A stretch of 64,000 bases of DNA from Linnemannia schmuckeri. Its lineage: Eukaryota > Mortierellomycota > Mortierellomycetes > Mortierellales > Mortierellaceae. The translations under genes were made by a program, and so were the position numbers. Of this stretch, positions 33,849 to 44,365 are shown piece after piece (position 1 is the first letter of the stretch; each line of letters opens with the position of its first letter). Under the pieces are notes generated by a model. It worked only from the letters and a program-made list of their open reading frames with translations, made no database searches and was not told where the DNA came from. The stretch covers positions 2,046,001 through 2,110,000 of the forward strand of contig JANATG010000004.1 of NCBI GenBank assembly GCA_029449235.1. Reading direction: 5' to 3'.

Positions 33849-36800
33849 CTACAACATAAGAATGGCAAAACAAAACGGATCGTTAGTGGGCGTAAACGTT
33901 CCATCTTTCTCAAACAGGTAACGATAAACTTTTAAAGGAAAAAAAAGAGAGCCAAACTTACGGGAAAATGAAAGTTCTCCTTCTTAGGGAGAAGACGACC
34001 ACCGGGGCTCATAATAGGGTCGCGAGGACTAGCTCCGGCCGTCCTTTCGTACTCTGTTCCTTCCTGCCATGCCGTAGCAGACTGAAGATCACCCTTGAGG
34101 CGTTGCATAGGGGGAGTCGTGAGCAACGACGTGTTAATTGACAGGCTCGAGTCCTGAGGTATTGGGCTACCAAGGTGGGCCGTCGTCGAACTCGTCGAAT
34201 CACCCGCAGAGCTTGCTGGGTGCGCATCAAACCCCTTAGTCACTTTGTGGGGCGAAGAAGCATCACCCACGGCTGGAGACGATGGCAACGCATTCAAGGG
34301 AGATGGAGCTGCGTCATCAAGAACGCCAGTCTCGCCTGTCTCCTGTTCCTGAGCCGGCACAGGAGTCTTGATCTGGTCCAAGTGCAGAGCCACAGCAGGA
34401 TTGGCCAGCGAATCTCCAGTTGTCGCCTCCGCCAGCGCAGATTGAAGCACCTTGGCCTTCTCCAACGACTCATCAGCCTTCGCATCCCTCGAGGCCCGAT
34501 GTGTGCTTTTGGTCCTGTGGAAAGCGCTGTCCCTGAAAGTCGTGGTCGACATGGTTGTTGTAGTAATAGTGGCGCCACAATCCTTCTCTCCATCCGCCGC
34601 AGGCTGTTTGACCGCTTCTGGTGTCGCGGCCGCCTCACCGGGCGTCTCTGGGTTCGCGTCCGTGGCCGACTTTGGTGCTCCTGATTTGGGCTTGGGGCGA
34701 TGGGTATCCACAGCCTCAATGTCGACCTTGAAGCGCTTCTCCTCGCAAGTGTAGGCACTAGGTGTGAGCTGGATGACTGTGTGGAGTGGAATCTTGATGT
34801 AGGGGAGCTTTTCGTGCGAGTGGTTCATAAAGTAGGCGTAGATGCAACGCAGAATGGCCTGGTGTCCAATGATTAAAATGTTGCGCTGTCTCTCCAACTC
34901 CATGATAACTGGTTCCAGTCGAAGGACAACGTCGCGATACGACTCTCCTCCTCTGTAACGGTAGTTGAACTTGTCCTCATCTCTGTTTGCAAAGTCCTCT
35001 GGGTATTGTTCCTATTTCCATTATGAATATAGCCTTGCGTTAGCTTGGTGACTTTAAACACATCGCAGATCGCAGAATATTCGCGTGACGCACCTCGATC
35101 TCTTCATATGTCATTCCATCGCACACTCCGGCGTCCAGCTCGTCCAGTGCCTTCCATGCTAGTTTGGGGTAGGTGAGGTGCTCAGCCGTTGCAATGGTCC
35201 GCTTCATAGTGGACGTCCAAACCTAAAGTATCCAAATCGCAAAACAAAACATAACAAGACAGAGAGTGTGAGTCGTACAAGATAAAATCGAGTAATATAG
35301 TCATAGCTCCATTGAGAGTACTGTTGCCGTTCAGACTTACAGTCAACTGTTCCGAGTTACCGAGATGAGTCGCGATTAAAAGAGGCAGAGATTTGGCATA
35401 CTGCTTGCCACGGGCACTCAGGTCCGAATCACCTCCCAGCTTTCCCATCACGTTGTAGAGAGACTCTCCATGCTAAGAGATAAGGTTGACAGAAAGAGAG
35501 AGAGAGAGAAAAAAATGATATTTTGTGAGTCGAATGTTGCTGGAGATTGATTGCGATAGCGTCGGGATATATATAAACAATAAAAATGTCGTTTTCTTGT
35601 TACCCGACTGAAAAAAATGCTTCGAGGGGCAATATGCAGGTTCATCAGGTAGTAGACAATCCTCGACTGGAGATATCCTTGGATGTGGTTGATGATGACC
35701 TGGCTACCCACGTTGATCAGCTTAATATATGTCAAGTTTTCCTCCGTGATCGACTCATACGCCTCTCGGTAGTGAAAAATTCGCGCCTTGAAGTCCTCGA
35801 CCGCCTGCTCTGGATCCATGTCCTTGTAATCGGGGGATTTCAGCTTGACAGACATGATGTTGTGCAGGACTAGTGCTTCATCTTCGCAGACCGATTCGAT
35901 AAACATGACCTGGATGTCGTGCTTCTTGCATTCTGCCATCAGCATCTCTCGTCTGGAGCGGGTCGAGTTGGTAGCATCATAGAGGGCAACGACACCCTGT
36001 TCCTTCTTGAACCAGTAGACCATATCTTCCAGAGCCTCAACAGCAGCTTCACGGCGGGATCGCTCGCCATCAGGATTGGCAGGGTTGAAAAAGTCGTGCA
36101 ATTGATGGGCGCCATGGAGCTTTCGACGATAGTTTCCGACATTGAACACCTTGGTAGTGATGCCGAGCCATTGCAGATAGCGGCAGACTAAAACGGGAGG
36201 AGAGGAGGAGATGATCCAAAAGGAGGGCGTACGTAGACGTGCGTGTGAGTTTACATGTCCCGGTTTCAGTCAAGAGCAGAGCACGCTCACGCACCACTGG
36301 TAGTAAAATGACCACCAGCCCCTTTATACAGCGCAATAACAAAAATATCCCACGCTAATCGAGTCCGTTCTCATGCCACTGTCCGTCATCATCCCTTCTC
36401 TCTCCTGTTGCCGCTTTATCCTGAACAACTTGGATTGTAAGAGGAACAGAGAAAGAAACGAGGGAGAGGATGTAGATAATTGAGTCACATCCTTTCCTCG
36501 CCTCCCACTGTCCAAGAATTGGACTGGATACTTGCTGTCTGCATGCCCACTTCATTAACAGAAAATGACCATGTGAAACAAGCCGGATACTTTTCACACA
36601 CACGTATACAATCAAATGAATGGGCGTTTGTCCTATTCGAGAATAGCATGCAGTTTGCTTGTACCTTTCTGTGAAATAAGCGTCTTGCCCGTCGCAGGCA
36701 GGCCTACCATCTAATCATAGCATCCGAGAAGTCCAAAGGGTGTTGTCAGTCTTGTGTTCTCTGCCTGTTTGTTTGTACTGCCGTGGTGGTGCCTTTTCTC

Positions 36801-37006
36801 TTCTTTAATGAATATTCCATTGTGCAACAACTCAAAGCTTGCGATAAAAACTTACAACGCACGCAATGCGGGAACCTATGAGGGCAAGGGAGGACGTAAT
36901 GGGAGTCGATGTGTGAGTTCGTTGTATGACGCATATAGGTAGGAAAGGGAAAGATGAGGACAACGGCAACACAGTGCGGGGTGAACTGACCAGCGTTGGT
37001 GCTCAT
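33849..37006 (-). CDS. 6-phosphofructo-2-kinase/fructose-2,6-bisphosphatase
   Basis: Eight minus-strand exons close in frame: 37006-36991, 36875-36856, 36710-36665, 36187-35604, 35472-35341, 35222-35094, 35011-33962 and 33908-33849, giving 678 residues. The enzyme sets the level of fructose-2,6-bisphosphate, which activates phosphofructokinase-1 and inhibits fructose-1,6-bisphosphatase. The kinase half has the P-loop MVGLPATGKT near residue 15, FNVGNYRR and ALYDATNSTRSRRE. The phosphatase half keeps the catalytic RHGES (made by splicing exons 4 and 5), RGGESY and the second histidine in IIGHQAILR, so both activities look intact. After the phosphatase domain come about 230 low-complexity Ala/Ser/Thr/Pro residues. 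The second exon is a 20-nt microexon that restores the first beta strand (GSRIACV) before the P-loop. The last exon is the least certain: a TAA created at 33848 by a different acceptor would also end the frame. Confidence 0.9.
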
Positions 37007-37624
37007 ATTTCCGTTATCTCAAAGAGTTTCTTGCTTCTGTTGGAAGGGAGGGACGAAGAGCGGTGCGAGTTTGAAATGAATCGAAGAGAAGACAAGTAGT
37101 TAAGTGAATGAGAAGGAGAAGGAGAAGGATGAGAAGCGAGATTTGCTGTGTGTATGTGAAGGCAGGTCGGAATCGGATCACCTTTCTTCAGGTGGAAAGG
37201 GCGAAAAGGGTTTTGTGTTGTGAGTCGGTGTGTGCGAAAAGAATGATAAAGAAAAAGGGGTTCCATTTTTTTTTATCTTCAGCTTCCATTTTGAAATTTT
37301 GAAAGCGAGGATGGTTGCGACTGCTTTTTACCCTCTGGCTGAAAAGGTTCAAGGAACGCGTTCGAAAAAAAAGAAAAGAAAAAAAAGAAAAGAAAAAAAA
37401 GCGTGATACCAAAGGACATCTTAGGCGTCTTGGCGTTTTTTTTGGAGGCTTCCTATCCCCACTTCCCCCCTGCTTCTCCTTCTTTCTTTCTTTTTCTTCC
37501 TCTTCTTCTTCACTCTCCTCCCCACTTCCACAACTCCCAACACCTTCCCCCACACTCGCGTTACTCATCGATTCAACTGTCTCCATTCGCCCTTTCATTC
37601 ACAAGCGAACTCCAACACAAAAAA
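37007..37624. promoter_or_regulatory. Divergent promoter region between PFK-2/FBPase-2 and the PLDc_N gene
   Basis: This 618-nt interval lies between start codons on opposite strands. It contains a purine-rich stretch (37355-37402) and a pyrimidine-rich leader (37440-37560) directly before the ATG at 37625. No coding feature is seen. Confidence 0.5.
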
Positions 37625-37975
37625 ATGTCTCCACATGAAATCCCTGGACTCTACTACTCGGGCTCACTGCTCGGCCTACTGATATTCATCGCAGATCTCG
37701 TCGCCGTCGTCCAGGTCCTCAACTCAAACAGACCCATGTCCTCAAAGATCCTCTGGTCTCTCCTTATCTTCCTCTGTCCTCTCATCGGCCTCATCATCTA
37801 CCTGTAGGTTATGTCTTTCTACTTCTAGTACCCTGCCCCTTGCCATTGGCTTTTCAATTTTACATGAAACAGGCGAGTTTTATTAGTTGTCATTAACACT
37901 TTGTTCCTGCTATTGGGCATTAGGTTGCTGGGAGAGAGGGAACGACGTCGGTTGAGATACCTGTCGATCCCATGA
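37625..37975 (+). CDS. PLDc_N-domain small membrane protein
   Basis: Two exons (37625-37803 and 37924-37975) encode 76 residues. The chain has two hydrophobic spans (SGSLLGLLIFIADLVAVVQVL and ILWSLLIFLCPLIGLIIYLL) around a short polar turn, then a basic tail ending ERERRRLRYLSIP. The spacing and the KILWxLLIFLxPLIG pattern match the phospholipase D N-terminal (PLDc_N) domain, which occurs alone as tiny membrane proteins in many fungi and bacteria and has no catalytic residues. Unspliced, the first exon would end at a TAG directly after IIYL, so the intron adds the charged tail. A related gene starts at 63585. The cellular role is unknown. Confidence 0.8.
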
Positions 37976-38037
37976 GATAACTGCGCGTGTCATTGGATGA
38001 GTAAGGTTATGTTGCGGGAGGGGGAACAGAAGGAGTA

Positions 38038-41000
38038 CTACTGCTTGCGGCCAAAGAGGTTGCTCATGGATGGCGCTGCTGATCGCATGGTCTTGAGGTT
38101 GAAGCGACCTGTGGCCTTGCTCAGGCCGGTTGTATGGACCGATGTGGTCGAGGATGATGGCGCTGTGTCGTGAGCTAACATATAGCATGAATAAAACGTA
38201 AAATATTAGTTTTTGTTTTTCCTTCTTTTTCATGACACTGCATATTTGGCAGAACGGAACTGTGCACGCTTTCTTACATTCATGGTGAAGAGAGCTGGCT
38301 TTGCTGGAAGGTCTGCATTGCATGAGCAAATATCAAATAAACAATAAAAAATGCATTCTTGTTAGTCATCTTGCACAGTTGCCAAGAACATCTCACACGA
38401 CATAAGGAAGCAACAACAAGAGCAAGAACTAGGACAAGAACTAGAACGAGCACTACAGCTAAAACAAGAGCAGGTACAGGAATAAAAACAAGAACAATAA
38501 GAAGAAAAGCTTACCCGCCGTCGTTGCTGTGAACGCTGGTAGCATCAGTGATCTGCGATTGACTTTGGTTGCGGTGCTGACTCATGCTCATTCGCGTCGA
38601 GGCCTGACTCTGAGTAGGGGACTGCTGTGTCTTGGCAGAGGCCAAAGAAGGAGTCTTTGGTGCTGTAGTCGGTCCCTCATTTTTCTCCTTCACCTCCGCT
38701 CGCTTTCTCTCCCCTTCCTTACCCTGCCAACCCTTGAGCAACGCCTTCATGTTCTTCTTGTCAGGGCCACGAGCCCGCTGAAGGGCATTGGAAATGCTAT
38801 CAACCTCAGACGACGACAAATCATTCTCGAGCAGATACTTTGCACATTCGACTCTATTGAACAACGCCGCAACCTCCAGAGTGTTCATGCCTTCCTTGTT
38901 GCAAATGACTGCCTCGGCTCCATTATCGAGCAGCAGCTTGATGAGTGCTGGGTCGTCATGCTTCATCAGAGAGTTCTGTAGCACCGTGTTGCCGTTCTCG
39001 TTGGCGAGGTTCACATTTGCTCCGTATGAGATCAAGAGGTGCATTACTGGGAAAGGTTTGGAGCATTGCCATGCTGCGCGGTGGAGAAGAGTCGATCGAG
39101 AGGCGTTGCGTTGGTCGGGCGAGGCGCCGGCGTTCAGGTGACGTTGAACCGTATCAACATCTCCAGTTTCGGTGGCTTCCCAGATATCTGGCAAGACCTC
39201 TGTCGGGACCAGAGATGTGTCCAGAGGCACCAATGCACTTGGAAAAGGCTGTGGCACAAGATAGGTACCTGGTGCCTGAAATCCTCCTGGCAAGATTAAG
39301 GATGCATGCTGTTGTTGCTGAATAGTCATATCGGCGCTGTGTCCTGGGTTGTATCTACAACAATATAAGAAAATAAAATACATGGGTCAGAGACACGAAG
39401 GAATTCAATTCCCGCGAAATAAATAGGGCCTCAAATATATACAATGTTGCTTACCCATTGGCGGGAATTGTGCTCGTTGTGCTTGAAGGGACAGGGACCT
39501 TGATTGAAGTCTCCTGTACTGACTGGCCATAGGCATCCATGAAGGAACCCACTTGGGTATGAACAGTGTTCACAGTGTTTTCGTCCATGATTTCGTTCGG
39601 ACGGGTAGAGCTGTCGACAGCCATGCCAGTCGATTGATGGATCAGCGACAACCGCACTTGAGATGCAGCAGCTGATGAATCGGGCGAGTATCCCACTGCT
39701 GGGAAATACGCTCCATTCACAGGAACAAGAGACTGTGTTTGGAAGGATCCTGGAGAAGTGTAGCCGCTATCTTCTGGAAGAGGTGTCCCGATCACATGGC
39801 TGAACGTTGCTTTGGGCGATGTTGCTGAGGCCGAACCGAGCGAGGGGAATCCTGAAGCTTCCACGACAAAGTTTTCTGGAGGAGGTGGAGGGATCGTTTG
39901 AACAATTTCTGTTGGTCGTGTATCTTCAAAGGGGAAGAGTCCGTTATGCTGCTCATGGGCAATCACTCCGCCAATTTCGAACGTTTGAGTGCTCCAGATG
40001 TGCTCGACAGATGCCAATCCAGGGGGGTCCAACACGGGGAGGGCGCTCCTAGATTTAATAACGATAGGCAATAAATAATATCAATTGAGTTTTGCATTCT
40101 CGGCAGGACACCATTTCTTAAAAATGAGGCAATTGACAACAAACGGTGTCGTCTTTCTTACTTCCAAGCAATCACTTTTTGAGCTGCCTCTTCCTGCGAA
40201 TGTCGGAAGCGATCGTAAAGGCACATGCGAATGAGCTGGGGAAGCTCACTCTGCAAGAGTTGCCCGTCTGCATCCGATCGAGTGCTGACCGCAAATGGTG
40301 GTGCGCCCCACTGGCGCTGTTCAGCCATCCGCTCGACAGTGTCGAGGCCAAGACCAAAGGTATGAAACTGGATACCGTGCAATTTGAGCTGACGGATCAT
40401 TCGCCGTTTGAGAACCCAGAGCTCTCGTTGCGAAAGCGAGTCGGACTTTGTGATGACAGGCACCAAGTTGACACGCTCATGGATGAGCTTCATGTAAATA
40501 ATGTCGATTGGCTTGAGTTCGTAAAGAACAAAATAAAAGGCGCAGGTTGGGAGGGTGTGAACTTGCGAGCCAGTGATTAAAAACCATGCCAGCTGTGCGT
40601 TGAGGATCGAATGTGAAAAGATGGAAGTAACCGTGCGCAATTGGTGATTCAAGTAATCGTCGGTGAGTGTGAGTGTGGTCGATGGGTTAACTGTCGAGGA
40701 GTATCCAGGAAGGGTGATGAAGGACACATCCCGAGCAGGGATCTGAACTTTGGGAGGCAAAAGATCCAAGGGGTCCGTTGCAAAGGACTTTTTGGCGTCC
40801 TCTCCTGTCATCAAAACGGGCGCCGTTGTCACTCGAGTGGCGGGAAGAGAGAATGCTGAGAGGTCGAGAGAAGAAGGGTGGTTGGGAGTGGATGCTGTGA
40901 TGGACTCTTCGAGGTCCTCATTCGTCTGCACATTGGCGAGAGAAGCGATGAAGGTGTCGAGGAAGGTCGACTTTCCAACGCCCACATCCCCCAACAAAAG

Positions 41001-41224
41001 GAAACGGAGTGCCGTTGCATTCGTCTGCTTAGCATTGTCTGCTGCCATATAGTTTGTGATGACCATTCATTGAAAAAGATGCGGACGCGCAGTGGTTAAT
41101 TGGCGTGAAACGAACCAAAAAAGTGATCCTTGATGTTTTTGTTTCTCTTCTTGGCGCCATTCGTCTCTCCAGTCTCATTACAAGAGGCGGGCGTACCTTT
41201 GAGATCGATCGTGGCCGAAGTCAT
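38038..41224 (-). CDS. Septin-type GTPase fused to ankyrin repeats
   Basis: Six minus-strand exons (41224-41197, 41041-40162, 40048-39455, 39354-38515, 38312-38278, 38174-38038) close in frame, giving 837 residues. The N-terminal third is a septin-like GTPase: P-loop LLLGDVGVGKSTF near residue 30, a divergent switch II (ITLPGYSSTVN), and the septin-typical run LKPIDIIYMKLIHERVNLVPV leading to the G4 motif ITKSD. After a ~150-residue Ser/Pro-rich linker, exon 4 holds three to four ankyrin repeats (residues ~555-680; DIWEATETGDVDTVQRHLNAG, LLISYGANVNLANENGNTVL, LIKLLLDNGAEAVICNKEGM). A Ser/Thr/Gln-rich tail follows. Septins form filaments at division sites; ankyrin repeats bind proteins. The start at 41224 is preferred because a TATA-like box at 41302-41308 lies just upstream; an alternative start at 41066 would drop the first exon. 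The exon 2 acceptor is a CAGCAG tandem, so one residue may vary. Confidence 0.82.
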
Positions 41225-41301
41225 GTCAGGGCGAGGTTTAATTGAAAGTGAGAAAGAGAAAGGGGGATGGAGAAGACGAGAGAGGTGAAAGAGCAACGAA
41301 T

Positions 41302-41308
41302 GTATATA
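41302..41308 (-). promoter_or_regulatory. TATA-like box upstream of the septin-ankyrin gene
   Basis: On the minus strand the sequence reads AATATATACA about 80 nt before the preferred ATG at 41224. This favours the spliced first exon over an internal start at 41066. Confidence 0.4.
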
Positions 41309-43564
41309 TTTTCCCCTGGCTTTAGTCTGCAATCCGTAATGGATAATGGATACTAAAAGAATTCATATGGGTTTAGTTTGGTTCAATGGGCGCAGGCAAA
41401 GGCGGTGCAGCCGCTATGAAGCTAGTATACGTGCATGATGACATTACCGTCGGTCGGTCTTTTTTTTTCTTGTTCTTTTTCTCTTTCTTCTTTTTTCCCA
41501 GAGCCCTCGTCAATTCCAGTGGTTTGTTTTGTATCTATTATTCCTTCTAATTCCTCTCTCTCTCGCTCTCTCGCTCTCTCTTTTTCCTACTCAGGAGCAC
41601 TTCCAAGCCTACAAACTATAGTGGACCATTTTCTAATACTGGAAATATCCATGCAAAAGAAAATAACCACATGGGTTGGAGCTTGGTTTCTTAGGAGCAG
41701 GCAGAAAAGGTTGTTTGTTTAAATGTTGGTGGCGAAACGAACAAGCTCATCGCCATCAGTCCAACAGTTGGCGTAGTTGACGCGTTACTGACAAACTCCT
41801 GCGATTGGATGTGTGTTAGAGAGAAAAAACGAAAAGGGGAGTACGGAGTGACAAAGGGGAGACAAGGAAAAATGGAAAAAGGGAAAAACATAAAGTGCAA
41901 TATGAAAAAGCAAAAAAATGTCCTGACAAGTACAGCAACTAGGCTGATAGCAAGCAAACCGACGAATGGGAGAGGAAAGAGAAAGGGAATGTGAGTAGTA
42001 TGTGTGCTAGAGAGAGATCTTAGTTCGATACCGAGACATGCAAAAAAAACTCATGTTGCCCCTAACCAACCATAGGCAAACCATAGACATATTTTAGTTT
42101 TTTTAATGTTTATTTTTTTTTTGTTCTCTCTCCTTCCTTAGGACCATGGCACATGGTCCCATCCTCTCCTCCCAGCCCTTTTTGATTTTCTCTTTTTTTC
42201 ACATTTCTTTCACTCTTCATTTTTCTCGACTTTCTCTGACACTTTTCTCCACAGACACAAACCTATCGACTATTCCGAGAGGAGCGCTGTGTTCGGTCCC
42301 ACCTGCACGTCGATAGCATTCATATAAGGTATTATAAAAAAACTTAGCTGCGGGTTGCGTTAGGGGAAGTGAAAGGCCTTTCAAAATACGAAAAAACCAC
42401 ATCGTCGTTGTGGGGGACGGGTAGTGAGAATAACACAGTGAATGTCAGGCGAGGGTTGCTATTTGTCGATGATCGGGGTGTTGATGATCTTGGGAACAAC
42501 AGAAAGAGGAATGAGAGTCTGATGAGAGGAGCGGAAGCGAGAATGAAGAGGTTGAAATGGCGAGCAAGGTGGATCTTGTCACTGTGCAGTGCAGGTCATA
42601 TTTTAGTTGGTCACATATAATATTAGTGCTCGCTGACACATAGAAAGTGCGAGTGCTCCGATGTCCCTTTTTCCCACCCACTCTTCCCCTCCTCCCTCCC
42701 CTCCCTCCTCTTGGCCATGTCCTTTGCCCTCTGGTAAAGTGATTCGCATATCAGACAAGGGCAGCCAGACAGATAGGACAGACAGACAAACAACCTTGCT
42801 ATCCCCTTGGCTGACCACTTGTTTGTTTATTTATTTGTCTCTTTTTTGTTATAAGTATGTGTGTGCTTTGCATATTTATATGTATATGTATCCCTAGCCT
42901 CCCCTTATTTTATGTCTTTTTTCCCCTATGTCGCTTTCCTTCCCTTCCCTTCTGGAGTTTGCTGTCAAAGTAGAGAGAGCGAGAGAGAGAGAGCATCGAC
43001 GGGATGGATTGTACCCCTTCCCCTTCCCTTTCGCCATTCCTTCTGTCAGCACATTGCACAATGAACATTTGTTTCTTTCTCGCCCTTTTGGGCCGCGCTT
43101 GGCCTGGCTTGGATAAGCAGCTCCTGCACGAATGCATCGATACACCCACACAGACCCCAATGCTCTTGCTTCTTCCTCGCTCCTACTATTCTTCCTTCGT
43201 TTCTTCTTTCTTCTTCGTCTTGTTCTTCCTCTTCTTGCTGGGCATATACATACTCGATGCGCTTTTGTGCCATTAGCATTGGAGGGTGGTGTGTGCGTAG
43301 CGTGTAAGATGAGTGTTAGGATGTATGAATGGCAGTGCCTGGGGTCCCACTCATCCCCCTCTTTGTCATTTTCGGTGTGTGAGTTGTTGTTTCCCATCCT
43401 TTAACTCCCTTTCCCCAATTCTCTCTTCCTTTTCCCTTCGTTCTCTTCCCTTCTCTTTCCCTTGTCCCTTGTCCCTTTCAGTCGGCCGTTGCTCGCCCTG
43501 GTGACATCTCTTCCCCTTTCGGAGAATATGTTTCTGCCCCTTTGGCGCATCTTTTTTCTTGTCG

Positions 43565-43601
<37 letters not shown>

Positions 43602-44365
43602 TTTTATTATTACCAATTTCATTCACGTTTGCTTTTCCTTTCTACTTTCTCCTCCACTCCATACACTCCACGCTCTCCCTACTTTCCTTCCCTCTATCTT
43701 TGCTTTCTACCAACTAACCGTGCTTCATGTCATGCACATGCCATGACCCTTGTACCCTCTCATCAACTCATCAACTACTCCATCATTCACCCTTCCTTTT
43801 CATTATTCATTTCAATATTATACCAGCTCCTAGCTCACTCCTTCTCATCCTGCTCACCCCCATGCACGCACCAACCTTGTTTCCTACTCTTATCTTACCT
43901 TGACCCTAGACGAGAAAAAAAACCACATCGTTTACACCCGGCGTGAACTTTCGCTTGCTTCTCTCTGGCTCTCGCTCGCTCACTGCCTCTCGTCCCTACT
44001 CCCTTTACCCTTTTCCCATTTCTCTCGCTCTTTCTCCCTCCCTTTCTCCCGTGCCTCTTTCGAGCAACGGCCCCTAATACCAATATATTGCGCTCTGCCC
44101 TCCTCTCCTCCTTCTCCTTCACTTCCTCGTCTACTGCCCTCCCAATCATAATCGTATTTCTGACTTCTTTCTCTCTCCTCCGTCCCATTGCTGTGTGTAT
44201 CTTGCTTTCAATTCGCCCCTGTCGACTTGATTGTCTTGCCTTGTCCTTCCTCATTGCTTTGGGCTCCTAGGTGGACTAAAAACAACGACAACGGCTCACC
44301 ACACCGAAATATTCTCAATTGAAAAACTTCCCAGGTGAAAGTGGACTTACCACCAGGCCTCAGTT
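41309..44365. other. Gene-poor 3-kb interval and leader of the DP gene
   Basis: The two flanking genes diverge. I see no credible exon on either strand. The part from 43400 on is C/T-rich leader with a T33 run at about 43566-43598. The middle has small simple-sequence stretches (GCTCTCTC repeats near 41555-41590). Confidence 0.4.
43566..43598. repeat. T33 homopolymer tract
   Basis: This is an uninterrupted T run of about 33 nt in the pyrimidine-rich upstream region of the DP gene. Confidence 0.85.

Noticed and set aside
42369..42620. Short plus-strand frame with Arg-rich sequence
   Set aside because: It has no family motif, no conserved splice context and no processing signal. Chance is the simplest reading.
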